Of a stretch of DNA of 64,000 nucleotides, positions 8,853 through 18,300 are shown one piece after another (position 1 is the first letter of the stretch; every line of letters begins with the position of its first letter). The notes below the pieces were generated by a model. That model was not told where the DNA came from and searched no databases. It saw only the letters and a program-made list of their open reading frames with translations. Where the stretch lies: NCBI GenBank assembly GCA_963816855.1, contig CAWFMA010000006.1, positions 111,730 through 175,729 of the forward strand. The letters run 5' to 3'. The translations under genes were made by a program, and so were the position numbers. Source of the stretch: DASTFP01 sp963816855 (GTDB taxonomy: Bacteria > Verrucomicrobiota > Verrucomicrobiia > Chthoniobacterales > Terrimicrobiaceae).

Positions 8853-9655
8853 GAGTTGGGACACCTTGGAGGGGCCTTGCGGCGGTTTCCGTCCTGGTCA
8901 ACGCGGCTCTTTTTCTCTCCCTGAGCCGCCTTCGCAAGCGAGCGACGTTGCTGGCCGCCGCACGTGAGAAATCGACGATGGACCTCCAGAACCTTCAGCG
9001 GGCATTCCATCAATTCGCGCCGCAACGAGTGGTCGAAGAGATCATCAAGAGCGGGGTGTCCACCTCGGGCGAGATGCGTGAGGTGACGGTCCTTTTCGCG
9101 GATATCGTCGAATTCACCGCGATGAGCGAAACCGTCGATCCAGAGACACTGGTGCGTGTGCTGAACGGTTACTTCGAGGCCACCTGCGGAGCGGTTACCC
9201 GCCATGGCGGGCACATCGCCAAGTTCCTCGGAGACGGAATCATGGCCATTTTCGGCGCACCGGAGAACAATGCCTGGCAGTCTCTGGATGCCGTGGTGGC
9301 GGCGCTTTCCATGCACCAAGCCGTCGCCACATATAACCTGCGTTTACAGAACCAGGGTTTGCCAGTTCTCGATGTGCGGATCGGCATCCACAAGGGAAAT
9401 GTCGTGGCCGGAGTGGTCGGTTCCTCGGAAAATCTGGAATACACGGTCATCGGTGACGTTGTGAATACCGCGGCGCGCATCGAAAGCCTCACGCGAAAGC
9501 ATGGTGTCAACCTGCTCATCACTTCCGATGTGCGTCCGGCGCTGGATGCCAGGTTTCAGTTGCGCGAGCTTCCCGCAGAATACGTGAAGGGAAAGGCCGA
9601 GCCGATCGTGACTTTTTCCGTCGAGGGATTTCAACCAGATCCCGGGCAAGGTTGA
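8846..9655 (+). CDS. Class III adenylate/guanylate cyclase with N-terminal membrane anchor
   Basis: A 269-residue protein with a hydrophobic N-terminal segment (about 10-28), a short helical linker with QRAFHQFAPQRVVEEI, and one class III cyclase domain. The metal-binding aspartates are in VLFADIVEFT and KFLGDGIMAIFG. RIGIHKGNVVAGVVGS and EYTVIGDVVNTAARIE are the other core motifs, so it should be active as a homodimer. The GTG at 8846 overlaps the preceding gene's stop. It may supply ligand to the cNMP-binding proteins at 1.4-4.3 kb and 42.1 kb; that link is inference. Confidence 0.9.
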   Translation: MLRVGTPWRGLAAVSVLVNAALFLSLSRLRKRATLLAAAREKSTMDLQNLQRAFHQFAPQRVVEEIIKSGVSTSGEMREVTVLFADIVEFTAMSETVDPETLVRVLNGYFEATCGAVTRHGGHIAKFLGDGIMAIFGAPENNAWQSLDAVVAALSMHQAVATYNLRLQNQGLPVLDVRIGIHKGNVVAGVVGSSENLEYTVIGDVVNTAARIESLTRKHGVNLLITSDVRPALDARFQLRELPAEYVKGKAEPIVTFSVEGFQPDPGQG

Positions 9656-9776
9656 GGTGAGGCGCTCGCAACCTTTCCTCGCCAACAGTCTCCTAGCCCA
9701 GAGGCCTTTTTTCCGCCAAGCGGGACTTACTTTGCCGTCTCAGTCCGGCCTAAAAGGCAGGCGGGTCTTCAGCCAA

Positions 9777-9992
9777 CTAGTAGGAATAGTTCGGGCTGCC
9801 AGATTTCGCGATGACGGTCAGGTCCCCGATTGCGGAGGTAATGATGCTTCCAAAATCGCCCGCACTCTGCAGGTCAGCCTTTGAACCCTTGACGATGGTC
9901 CGGACAATCCACTTCCCCGGGCGGTCCGCCAGCGACACCGTATCGCCGGCAGTGAGTTTCGGAAATTCGTTCATGATATCGCTTCGCGGCAT
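9777..9992 (-). CDS. Small hypothetical protein (71 residues)
   Basis: The ORF encodes a small soluble-looking protein with a compact core (KLTAGDTVSLADRPGKWIVR, then SIITSAIGDLTVIAKSG) that reads like a small beta-barrel. I do not recognise the family. A second ATG at 9974 is an alternative start. It lies between the convergent cyclase gene and the coiled-coil gene on the same strand. Confidence 0.5.
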   Translation of the reverse strand: MPRSDIMNEFPKLTAGDTVSLADRPGKWIVRTIVKGSKADLQSAGDFGSIITSAIGDLTVIAKSGSPNYSY

Positions 9993-10085
9993 TATCGCAT
10001 CGAGCTCTCTGACGTACTACGCCCGCGGAGCGAATCTTTGCATCTCCCAGCAATGTCTGCCGCCGTAGCAGAAGTGCGCCCCTTT

Positions 10086-10379
10086 TCATTTCCGCCGAGC
10101 GGATTTCTGCTTTTCTGCCTCGCAGGCAGCGAGCTTTTGCTCGAGTTCCTTCACGCGTTTCTCCAAGCTGGCAATTAGCTTGTTTTGTTGCTTCAGGCGG
10201 TATTGTGCGCTTTCGAGCGATCGTTCGTTTTGGTCGAGATTGCCAGACTGCACGAGACGCTGGCTCTTTCCCATCATGCCAAGCTCGTGACCTCCCATCG
10301 GTTCTTGTTGCGCATTACTTGAAGAAACAATTGCGGCGAAAGCTGCTCCAAGAACCGCCAGTTTATCGTTCAAAAGCAC
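10086..10379 (-). CDS. Small secreted coiled-coil protein
   Basis: I place the start at the GTG at 10379, giving 97 residues: a signal-peptide-like start (VLLNDKLAVLGAAFAAIVSSSNAQQ, split by cleavage after SNA) followed by a methionine/glycine-rich linker and a coiled coil (heptads around KQQNKLIASLEKRVKELEQKL) ending in a basic tail. The frame stays open upstream to 10694, but that part would overlap thiD and is low-complexity, arginine-rich and lacks a signal peptide. No family recognised; a periplasmic scaffold-like role is only a guess. Confidence 0.55.
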   Translation of the reverse strand: MLLNDKLAVLGAAFAAIVSSSNAQQEPMGGHELGMMGKSQRLVQSGNLDQNERSLESAQYRLKQQNKLIASLEKRVKELEQKLAACEAEKQKSARRK

Positions 10380-10531
10380 GTCGGAATTCTTCCATTGTTG
10401 CCTGGGGGATTGGCTGGTCGAGCACCATTTTGGCTTGCGGCTTGCGACCGGGCTGAGAAGTCGTCGGTCAGCGGGCCGCCGACGTCCTGAGGGATATCGC
10501 AGGCTGATCCTTTTGCCGCAGGCCCACCTGA

Positions 10532-11359
10532 TCAGCGATTCGGAGACAGGGGAAAGTGTTCGAGCGCGTGCGTATTTCCCCAACGCAAAGATTTCTTGAT
10601 CGCTAGAGTGACATATCGTTTCGCTTCCGAAACCGCCTTGGGAAGCGAAGCGCCCCGCGCCAGGTTTGCGGCCACCGCAGCGGAATAGGTGCAACCGGTT
10701 CCGTGAGTTTCCAGGTCAGCGATGAAGGGAGCGGAAAAGTCCTGGAATCCCGCGGATGTCGCCAGGACATCCAAGGCAACTTTGTCGCGGAAATGCCCGC
10801 CCTTGAGCAAGAATGCACAGCCGTATTTTTCGGCGAGGAAGGCGCCCGCTTCTCGCATCTCGGAACGATTCCGAACGTCCCTGCCCGCGAGAATCTTCAG
10901 CTCGTCGAGGTTTGGCGTCACCAGGGTCGCTAGGGGAAAAAGCGCCTTCTGATAGGCGGTGATGGCAGACCTTTTCAGCAAGCGATCCCCGCTGCTGGCG
11001 ACCATCACCGGATCGACCACCAGCTTCGTCGCGTGCGAGGCGAGCAACTCGGCGACCGCTTCAACGATCGACGCAGAATAGAGAAGCCCTGTTTTGACTG
11101 CCGCGACGGGGAAAGCCGCGAAACTCAGCGCGATCTGGTCAACAACCACCCCGCGCCGAATGGGCTGGATGGCCGTGACCTTCCCGGGCACCTCGGCGAC
11201 CACGCAGGTTAGGGCCGTGAGGCCATAGCAGCCAAAGTGCGAAAACGTCTTCAGATCCGCCTGGATGCCGGCCCCGCAGCTGTTGTCGGAACCGGCGATC
11301 GTTAGCACGGCAGGCCGCCGGCGCGACGCCGGCAGGTCTTTAGGCAAAGTGATGGTCAC
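10532..11359 (-). CDS. thiD: Hydroxymethylpyrimidine/phosphomethylpyrimidine kinase
   Basis: A 275-residue cytoplasmic kinase of thiamine synthesis and salvage that phosphorylates HMP and HMP-P. The N-terminal IAGSDNSCGAGIQADLKTF is the family signature. VVDPVMVASSG, VTPNLDE and the anion-hole/catalytic HGTGCTYSAA motif are all present. Length is normal for ThiD. No other thiamine gene is adjacent. Confidence 0.93.
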   Translation of the reverse strand: MTITLPKDLPASRRRPAVLTIAGSDNSCGAGIQADLKTFSHFGCYGLTALTCVVAEVPGKVTAIQPIRRGVVVDQIALSFAAFPVAAVKTGLLYSASIVEAVAELLASHATKLVVDPVMVASSGDRLLKRSAITAYQKALFPLATLVTPNLDELKILAGRDVRNRSEMREAGAFLAEKYGCAFLLKGGHFRDKVALDVLATSAGFQDFSAPFIADLETHGTGCTYSAAVAANLARGASLPKAVSEAKRYVTLAIKKSLRWGNTHALEHFPLSPNR

Positions 11360-11468
11360 GGCCGGGATTTTCGGTTCCGACTGTCTGGAAGACCATGGGC
11401 GCCATCAAGCGTCGCCCGTCTGCAGAACGCTCTTCAGCGCGGCGCAGGGTCCCGAGCAGATAAATTGC

Positions 11469-12155
11469 TCAGCGTTCGTTGCCGCGGCTGCCTGTGAGAA
11501 TTAGCAGGAAGTAGAGCAAGGTGCCAAGAGACGCCACGAACGCCGCCACATAAGTGAGGGCCGCCGCGTCCAGGACTTGGTTTACGCCCGCGGCTTCTTC
11601 CCCAGGGCGAATGATCCCCATCTGCTGCAAGATGATCTTGGCGCGACGCGAAGCGTCAAACTCGACGGGCAAGGTGATCAGCTGGAACAATGTAAGTACC
11701 AGATAAACCGCTACTGCCAGCATCGCCAGCTTGAGGAGACCGAAAAACAAGCCGCCAAGGAAAATAAATGGCAGCATGTTTGAAGCGATCTGCGTCACCG
11801 GCACGATCGCCATGCGCCATTTTAGGGGCGCGTAGGCCTTTTGATGCTGGATCGCATGACCGCATTCGTGCGCGGCGATCCCCAGAGCCGCGACGGACGG
11901 GGTGTTGTAAACATCGGTCGATAGACAAAGCCGCTTTTGGGTTGGGTCGTAATGATCGCCGAGCAGGTCGTTAATCTCCAGAACCTCCACGTCGTTGATA
12001 TTCGCGGCAGAAAGAATTTCGCGGGCCGCTTGAGCTCCCGTCACTCCGGAGGTCGCCGCTACTTGCTTCCAACGCCCAAAAGCGCTCGAGACGCGCATCT
12101 GGGCCCAGAGGCCAAGAAGCAACGGGACACCGATCAGAAGAAGCCAAGTCATCAT
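11469..12155 (-). CDS. YugP-type membrane zinc metallopeptidase
   Basis: A 228-residue membrane protein: one N-terminal membrane helix, a cytosolic-type zincin core with AAHECGHAIQHQ (His96, Glu97, His100), a central pair of membrane helices around 125-160 and a C-terminal helix. LPVEFDASRRA is the conserved family segment downstream of the zinc site. Neutral zinc metallopeptidases of this type are widespread and mostly uncharacterised. It is divergent from secA. Confidence 0.9.
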   Translation of the reverse strand: MMTWLLLIGVPLLLGLWAQMRVSSAFGRWKQVAATSGVTGAQAAREILSAANINDVEVLEINDLLGDHYDPTQKRLCLSTDVYNTPSVAALGIAAHECGHAIQHQKAYAPLKWRMAIVPVTQIASNMLPFIFLGGLFFGLLKLAMLAVAVYLVLTLFQLITLPVEFDASRRAKIILQQMGIIRPGEEAAGVNQVLDAAALTYVAAFVASLGTLLYFLLILTGSRGNER

Positions 12156-12452
12156 AATGTTGAGAATGTAGTTGCTATCTTTCCGACAATCAACTCGGTC
12201 CGCCGTTCAACAGGATTGCCACATTCCGCTTTACCCCGGGAGATTGCCGTTCGCGACGGAAGGGAATTGCCCGCGAACACGATGCCATTGCGCTCGTCCG
12301 GCGCTTCGCGAAACGCCGGGATCGAAGCGCCAATTCTCTAGTTTTTCCGCCATTTGCTTAAGGCTTCGTTGCCAAGTTTTCGGCACGGCCGACTACAGAA
12401 TTGCGGTGGACTTTTGATTCCTTCGGCTATTGATTAGTTCTCCAGCGTTTTC
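12156..12452. other. Divergent intergenic region before secA
   Basis: About 300 bases separate the starts of the metallopeptidase gene and secA, so promoters for both should lie here. I find no convincing -35/-10 pair (the best, TTGCCA with TACAGA near 12373-12403, has a 19-base spacer) and no ORF with protein-like composition. No SecM-like leader is visible. Confidence 0.4.
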
Positions 12453-15428
12453 ATGTTCAATTGGATTCTCAAGACTATCGTCGGCTCGAAAAATCAGCGC
12501 GAGCTGCGGCGCATTCATCCTATCATTCTGCGAATTAACGAGATCGAACAGACGCTGGGCGGCCTTTCGGACGACGATCTCCGGGCGAAGACATCCGGCT
12601 GGAAGCAGGAGCTTTCAACCATTACCGATTCTGCCGCCCTCGCGGCCCGTCTTGATGAAATCCTTCCCGAGGCGTTTGCGGTGGTCAAAGATGGCGCGCG
12701 CCGTCTCACTGAACGTCAACAGGCATTTACCATCTGCGATCAGCCGACGGTGTGGGGGATGGTGCATTTCGACGTCCAGCTGATCGGCGGACTGGTGCTC
12801 CATCGAGGACGAATCGCGGAGATGGCCACCGGCGAAGGCAAGACTCTCGTGGCGACTTTGCCTGTGTATTTGAACGCGCTCACGGGACGCGGGGTTCATG
12901 TCGTGACGGTCAACGACTATCTGGCTCGCCGCGACGCCGAGTGGATGGGACAGCTCTACACCTTTTTGGGCCTTTCCGTCGGTACGATTCAGCACGACCA
13001 GCCACCTGAGCTGCGCCGCGCCCAATACTTCTGCGACATTACCTACGGCACGAACAGCGAGTTCGGATTCGACTACCTGCGCGACAACGGCATGGCCACC
13101 AGCCGCGACCAGCAAGTCCAGCGCTCCCACTACTTTGCCATCGTTGACGAAGTGGACTCCATTCTCATCGACGAGGCCCGGACTCCGCTGATCATCAGCG
13201 GCCCGTCCACCATCTCCACTCACCAATATGACCGCTTTAAGCCTCTGGTGGAGCAGCTCGTTCGCAAGCAAACCATGCTTTGCAACCGGCTTTCCACCGA
13301 AGCCAAGGAAGCCTACGAAGCTGGCCGGAAGGATGAAGCGGGCCGCGCGTTGTTCAAGCTGAAGTTCGGCCAGCCACGCAACAAGGGACTCTCGCGGATG
13401 ATGGAAGACCCCGAGCTGCGCAAGCTAATCGACAAGGCGGAACTGGAATTCTACAAAGACACGGACGGAAAGGCGGCTCTCGTTGACCTCAAAGAGGAAC
13501 TGTTCTTTACCATCGAGGAACGCCAGCACGACGCGGACCTCACCCAAAAAGGCCGCGATTTTCTGAACCCTGACGACCCGGATGCCTTTGTTCTCCCGGA
13601 TCTTCTTACGGAGTTCGCGGACATCGAAAACAAGCCGGATCTTAGCGACGTCGAGAAAGCCCGCCAGAAAGCCGCCCGCCAGCAATACTGCGACACTCAG
13701 GCGGAACGGATCCACAATATTTCTCAACTTTTGAAAGCATACTGCCTTTATGAAAATGACGTTGAGTATGTCGTTGAGGACAATAAGGTTATAATTGTCG
13801 ACACCTTCACCGGCCGGAAGATGCCCGGTCGCCGCTGGAGCGACGGGCTACACCAGGCCGTGGAGGCGAAGGAAGGCGTCCAGATTGATCGGGAGACCCA
13901 GACGCTGGCCACCATTACGATCCAAAACTATTTTCGCCTCTACGAGAAGCTTTCGGGAATGACTGGCACGGCTGAGACGGAGGCCAACGAGTTTCACGAT
14001 ATTTATCGACTTGACGTCAATGTGATTCCGACCAATCGCCCGGCTCGCCGTGTGGATGAAAATGATCGGATTTATAAGACCCGGCGCGAAAAGTACAACG
14101 CCGTGATCGAGACGATCAAAGCGGCCCATGGCAAGGGGCAACCTGTCCTGGTTGGCACCGCCAGTGTCGAGTCTAGCGAACTGCTGAGCCGAATGCTCAA
14201 GCTGCAGAAGATTCCTCACACTGTTCTGAATGCCAAATACCATATGCAGGAGGCCGAAATCGTGGCGCGTGCCGGCCTGAGAGGTTCGGTGACCATTTCG
14301 ACCAATATGGCAGGCCGTGGAACCGACATTAAACTCGGCGACGGCGTCGCGGAAATCGGCGGTCTCTACGTCGTCGGCACGGAACGTCACGAATCCCGCC
14401 GCATCGACCGCCAGCTGCGTGGCCGCTGCGCGCGCCAGGGCGATCCGGGTCTTTCGCGTTTTTACGTGAGCTTTGAAGACGATCTGATGCGCAACTTTGG
14501 CGCCAGTGACCGGATGACGCGAATCATGGAGACATTTGGCCTTAAGGAAGGCGAAGAACTCGAGCATCCCTGGCTCAACAAGAGCGTCGAAACCGCTCAA
14601 AAGCGCGTCGAGCAGCGCAACTACATGATTCGCCGCCGCACGCTGGAGTTCGACGATGTCATGAATCAGCAGCGCGAGGTTATCTACGGCTACCGGCAGG
14701 AAGTCATGGATTCGGAAAACCCGCGGGAGCTGGTTTTCGAAGTCATCGACGAAATGGTGCCCAAGAAGGTCGCGGAGCATCTCGAGCAGACGTCCGGCGA
14801 GGAACCCGATCGCGACGGGCTTCTACACTGGGTCAACACGACATTTCCCCTTGGGCTGTCGGCCAAAAAAGCGAGCCTTGAGACCCGCTCGGTGGAGGAG
14901 AACGCCGCCTGGCTCGTGCAGGTGATCAAGGACGCCTATAACCGCAAGGCTTCCATGGAGCATGCGGAGGCCTTGCGAGGCCTCGAAAGATTTGTCGTGC
15001 TAAACGCCGTCGACCGGCTTTGGCAGGAACATTTGTACGCGATGGACGGCCTGCGGGAAGCGGTCTACCTTCGCGCCTTTGCCCAGAAGGATCCTCTGGT
15101 CGAATACAAGAACGAAGCCTTTTCAATGTTTGGCGACCTCATGGACAGCATTAAGCTGGAGGTTCTGAACAACCTGTTTCGCAGCACGACGAACTTGCAG
15201 GCCTTCGAGAATTTGCTGCGGAGTCTGCCACAAAGCCTGATCCAAGCGGACGTGCCGGGCCTGAGCCGTCCTCAGCCGCCCGCCCAAGCGCCTGCGGCGG
15301 AACCGGAGCCGGAAGCTCCAAAGATCGAGCTGCCCATCAAGCGCGAACTTCCCAAGGTCGGCCGAAACGAGCCTTGCCCGTGCGGAAGTGGGAAGAAATT
15401 CAAGAATTGCTGCGGTCGCACTTCGTAA
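12453..15428 (+). CDS. secA: Preprotein translocase ATPase SecA
   Basis: A 991-residue motor ATPase that drives proteins through SecYEG. Walker A MATGEGKTLVATL, DEAD-type box IVDEVDSILIDEARTPL, helicase motif STNMAGRGTDIKLG and HESRRIDRQLRGRCARQGD are all intact. The C-terminus ends in the SecB/lipid-binding zinc motif CPCGSGKKFKNCC. It is about 90 residues longer than the E. coli protein because of insertions between 280 and 420, as in other long SecA proteins. The ATG at 12453 gives MFNWILKTIVGSKN, the normal start. Confidence 0.97.
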   Translation: MFNWILKTIVGSKNQRELRRIHPIILRINEIEQTLGGLSDDDLRAKTSGWKQELSTITDSAALAARLDEILPEAFAVVKDGARRLTERQQAFTICDQPTVWGMVHFDVQLIGGLVLHRGRIAEMATGEGKTLVATLPVYLNALTGRGVHVVTVNDYLARRDAEWMGQLYTFLGLSVGTIQHDQPPELRRAQYFCDITYGTNSEFGFDYLRDNGMATSRDQQVQRSHYFAIVDEVDSILIDEARTPLIISGPSTISTHQYDRFKPLVEQLVRKQTMLCNRLSTEAKEAYEAGRKDEAGRALFKLKFGQPRNKGLSRMMEDPELRKLIDKAELEFYKDTDGKAALVDLKEELFFTIEERQHDADLTQKGRDFLNPDDPDAFVLPDLLTEFADIENKPDLSDVEKARQKAARQQYCDTQAERIHNISQLLKAYCLYENDVEYVVEDNKVIIVDTFTGRKMPGRRWSDGLHQAVEAKEGVQIDRETQTLATITIQNYFRLYEKLSGMTGTAETEANEFHDIYRLDVNVIPTNRPARRVDENDRIYKTRREKYNAVIETIKAAHGKGQPVLVGTASVESSELLSRMLKLQKIPHTVLNAKYHMQEAEIVARAGLRGSVTISTNMAGRGTDIKLGDGVAEIGGLYVVGTERHESRRIDRQLRGRCARQGDPGLSRFYVSFEDDLMRNFGASDRMTRIMETFGLKEGEELEHPWLNKSVETAQKRVEQRNYMIRRRTLEFDDVMNQQREVIYGYRQEVMDSENPRELVFEVIDEMVPKKVAEHLEQTSGEEPDRDGLLHWVNTTFPLGLSAKKASLETRSVEENAAWLVQVIKDAYNRKASMEHAEALRGLERFVVLNAVDRLWQEHLYAMDGLREAVYLRAFAQKDPLVEYKNEAFSMFGDLMDSIKLEVLNNLFRSTTNLQAFENLLRSLPQSLIQADVPGLSRPQPPAQAPAAEPEPEAPKIELPIKRELPKVGRNEPCPCGSGKKFKNCCGRTS

Positions 15429-15443
15429 CCGGCCTCCTTTGCG

Positions 15444-16556
15444 CTACTGCGGCTGTTGAAGAAAAAGGAACAATAGAATTAGGATCAGCGTAGGTAAGAC
15501 GATAAATACGAATACCTTAACATAGCTGATCGGGCGGTCCCCCGCGATGGCGCCTGAATAGCCGTTGACAACAATTTGGAAGCTTTTTGAGCCGTAGGTG
15601 TAGCTGATCAGCCACGCTGGCACGAGAATGTGTTTAAAGGTGCGGCCCTGATATTGGGCATCGACCTGCAGATCGCGAGAGGTGTCGCCCGGCACTTTTT
15701 CGGCACACAGCTGCCTCACGGCGGCGTCCATCTGTGCGCGATTCAGTTCCGAGGCCTTTCGCAGATCGACTTGGTACCGTTCGACGACCCATCCGCGGAC
15801 ATAGGCGGGATCATACGGCTTCAATTCATCGCCGCGAGTTGGAAAGGGCTCAACCTTTCGCAAAAGCTCGAGCCGAAGGCCGATCGTTCCCGGAACGAGA
15901 TCGTCATCGAAGAAATAGTCGAGCTCTCCGGTGGCGGGCTCCCAGCGGACCCGTTGTTCGGAGACGGTGACGATGCGGCCGTCAGCCCCTCGGCGCTGCA
16001 CGTTTTCAAAGTAAACGTAACCGGCCATGGCCGTCCACGTCGCGTACACGTGGGCGTCGAACGTCCAATATGGCAGGTAGAGCCCGTGCAGCGTATCGGT
16101 CAGCGCGGCTTTCTTGAACCGGTCGGGAGCAAGCAGGCGCGAGGCGTACCATTGGCGGAGGCGATCGCGAATCTGAGGCTCGGACAGCTTGGCGGGGAGA
16201 ATCGCGGTGGGGGTAATCGCGTCCCGGCTGGTCTCCACCGGCACGAGGGAGGGAGAACCGCAAAACTCACAGCGCTGCGCTACGCGCGAAGCCTCGAAGA
16301 CGGTAATGGCCTGACAGCTCTGACACTTGACCTCGCGCTTTTCGAAACGCCAGTCGCGAGTTTCCGGACCGGCCCGGCGTAACGCCGCGTCGAGTTCCTG
16401 TTCGCGGATCGATTCGCCGGGCGTGTTCTCCCCGGGCGACCATGGCAGGACCGTGCCGCAGTAGGGGCAGACGAGCGCTTGTTTGGAGGCGCTCCATTCC
16501 GCATCGCCGCCGCACTCGGGGCACGGATGCTTGCGCAGCGCGGTGATTTCGGCCAT
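15444..16556 (-). CDS. Zinc-ribbon protein with C-terminal membrane helix
   Basis: A 370-residue protein with two zinc ribbons: CPECGG with CPYCG (residues 12-34) and CQSCQ with CEFCG (about 78-98). The middle is a soluble domain rich in aromatic residues (LYLPYWTFDAHVYATWTAM), and the C-terminus is a single hydrophobic helix followed by a short tail. It lies 32 bases downstream of the SPFH gene on the same strand, so they are likely cotranscribed and may work together at the membrane. The biochemical function is unknown. Confidence 0.8.
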   Translation of the reverse strand: MAEITALRKHPCPECGGDAEWSASKQALVCPYCGTVLPWSPGENTPGESIREQELDAALRRAGPETRDWRFEKREVKCQSCQAITVFEASRVAQRCEFCGSPSLVPVETSRDAITPTAILPAKLSEPQIRDRLRQWYASRLLAPDRFKKAALTDTLHGLYLPYWTFDAHVYATWTAMAGYVYFENVQRRGADGRIVTVSEQRVRWEPATGELDYFFDDDLVPGTIGLRLELLRKVEPFPTRGDELKPYDPAYVRGWVVERYQVDLRKASELNRAQMDAAVRQLCAEKVPGDTSRDLQVDAQYQGRTFKHILVPAWLISYTYGSKSFQIVVNGYSGAIAGDRPISYVKVFVFIVLPTLILILLFLFLQQPQ

Positions 16557-16588
16557 GGACGGGCTGGCTGCCGAATTCGATTTCGAAA

Positions 16589-17650
16589 TCAGTGCGCGAG
16601 GAAGTCCTCGAGAGCGGCCTTGGTGATTCGCACCTGAGTTCCGATCTTGCGGCCTTTCAACTCTCCGCTCTCCACGGCGGCCAGAACATCGGGGACCGCC
16701 ACCCCCAGACGCTCGGCAACCTGTTCGGGTGTGAGCACTTCAGAAGTACCTGCCCCCGCGGCGACGGGAAGCGGAGGCGGCGCCGAGTCCGTCGAAGGAG
16801 CCTGGCTTCCCATGTCCCGCATCATTTGCTGCGCCATCGCGAATCCCATCGCCATCTCGGCCGGTGCTCCCGCCGCACCGCCACCCTGCGCCAGTCCCTG
16901 GCCCATCTGATACTTTACGTAGTCGTTCAGGTTGCCGATCACGCCCATTCCCGATCGTTTGTCGATTGCTTGTTCGACTTCCGGCGGCACGGAGACGTTT
17001 TCCAGAATGAAACTCGTCACCTCGAGCCCGTACTTTCCGATGGTCTGGGGATTGATCGCGGGGAGCAGCGCGTCGCCGAGCTCGCCGTAACGACTGGCGA
17101 CATCCAGGGCAGGAATCTTCGAGGTCGCCAGCGCATCGCTGAACACGCTGACCACCCGGGAGCGCATGGTATCCGCAAACTCGTCGATGCGGAAATTCTG
17201 GTCCGTTCCAACCACCTCTTTGAGGAAGAGCTGCGGATTGACCACCTTGAAATCGAACGTGCCAAAGGCGCGCAACCGGACGACGCCGAAATCCTGATCC
17301 CGCATCATGACGGGATTTGACGTGCCCCATTTGTTGCCGGTGAATAGCCGTGTCGAAACAAAATAGACATCCACCTTGAAAGGAGACACGAAACCGTATT
17401 TCCAGCCCTGAATCCGCGCCAGCACCGGAACGTTCGGTGTGCTCAGCGTATGCTTCCCCTGCCAGAAAGTATCGGCAAATTGGCCGGTCATGACCAACTG
17501 CGCCACTTGCGATTCGCGCACGATCAGCTGCGCGCCGTTTTTGATGGCTTTGTCATCATCGGGAAAGCGCCAGGCGAGCGTGTCACGCGAATCGTCGACC
17601 CACTCGATGATTTCGAGCAACTCGCCGCGGAAGAGATCGATCAGTCCCAT
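16589..17650 (-). CDS. SPFH-domain protein with C-terminal HTH_17-type domain
   Basis: I choose the ATG at 17650 because MGLIDLFRGELLEIIEW is the usual start of YdjI-type SPFH proteins; a start at 17686 would add 12 unrelated residues. The protein has 353 residues: SPFH domain (about 20-240, with FGTFDFKVVNPQLF and GLEVTSFILENVSVP), a Gly/Ala/Met-rich linker, a proline stretch, and a C-terminal excisionase/MerR-like helix-turn-helix (LTPEQVAERLGV, then GRKIGTQVRITKAALEDFL). Relatives usually end in a zinc ribbon; here the ribbon is on the neighbouring gene product instead. The HTH may act in protein contact rather than DNA binding. Confidence 0.85.
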   Translation of the reverse strand: MGLIDLFRGELLEIIEWVDDSRDTLAWRFPDDDKAIKNGAQLIVRESQVAQLVMTGQFADTFWQGKHTLSTPNVPVLARIQGWKYGFVSPFKVDVYFVSTRLFTGNKWGTSNPVMMRDQDFGVVRLRAFGTFDFKVVNPQLFLKEVVGTDQNFRIDEFADTMRSRVVSVFSDALATSKIPALDVASRYGELGDALLPAINPQTIGKYGLEVTSFILENVSVPPEVEQAIDKRSGMGVIGNLNDYVKYQMGQGLAQGGGAAGAPAEMAMGFAMAQQMMRDMGSQAPSTDSAPPPLPVAAGAGTSEVLTPEQVAERLGVAVPDVLAAVESGELKGRKIGTQVRITKAALEDFLAH

Positions 17651-17841
17651 AAAATAAGGCTTGGCGGACGCCAAGTGGCCCGCCATTCACATTTGCGGAT
17701 GACCCGATTCTATGGACGGTCCGGCGGAAGACGAGAAAAATCTCGCGCTTCGCGCGTGCCGGAGTGGTCGGTGAAACATTTTCCGCGAACCGGGTGGTCA
17801 TCGGTCGTTTTCATTGCGGCCTGTTGACGTAGTCTGGTGAG

Positions 17842-18294
17842 ATGCTCCACGTCGTCCTGGTCGAACCAGAAATTCCGCCGAACACCGGAAACATCGCCCG
17901 CCTTTGCTTCGCGTCGGGCACCCGTCTCCACCTGGTCGAGCCGCTCGGTTTCTCGCTCGACGAGAAAGCCCTGCGGCGTGCCGGGATGGACTATTGGGAG
18001 CAGTGCGACGTAAAAGTGTGGCCTTCCTTTGAAGCGTTGCGCCAGAAGTCGGCTGGAGCCCGATTCCTGTTCTTGACCAGAAAATCGTCCCGCGTCTATT
18101 GGGAGGAACGGTTCGAAGAGGGCGATCATCTCGTGTTCGGCCGCGAGACCAAGGGGCTTCCGAAGAGTCTCCTGGCAACGAACGCACAATATTGCATGAA
18201 AATTCCCATGCGGCCGCAGGCGCGCAGCCTGAACCTCGCCACCTCGGCGGGGATTGTGCTTTACGAGGCGATCCGGCAACTTCGCGCGCTTTAG
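17842..18294 (+). CDS. trmL: tRNA (cytidine(34)-2'-O)-methyltransferase
   Basis: A 150-residue SPOUT methyltransferase that modifies the wobble nucleotide of tRNA-Leu isoacceptors. LVEPEIPPNTGNIARLC, VFGRETKGLP and the knot segment IPMRPQARSLNLATS are the three family motifs. Length is normal. The ABC ATPase gene follows after six bases. Confidence 0.92.
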   Translation: MLHVVLVEPEIPPNTGNIARLCFASGTRLHLVEPLGFSLDEKALRRAGMDYWEQCDVKVWPSFEALRQKSAGARFLFLTRKSSRVYWEERFEEGDHLVFGRETKGLPKSLLATNAQYCMKIPMRPQARSLNLATSAGIVLYEAIRQLRAL

Positions 18295-18300
18295 CTCCTG

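Noticed and set aside
10380..10694. Extended N-terminus of the coiled-coil protein
   Set aside because: It overlaps thiD, lacks a signal peptide and is arginine/serine-rich; the GTG at 10379 gives a clean signal peptide.
13848..14780. 310-codon minus-strand ORF
   Set aside because: It is the shadow of secA and has no motif.
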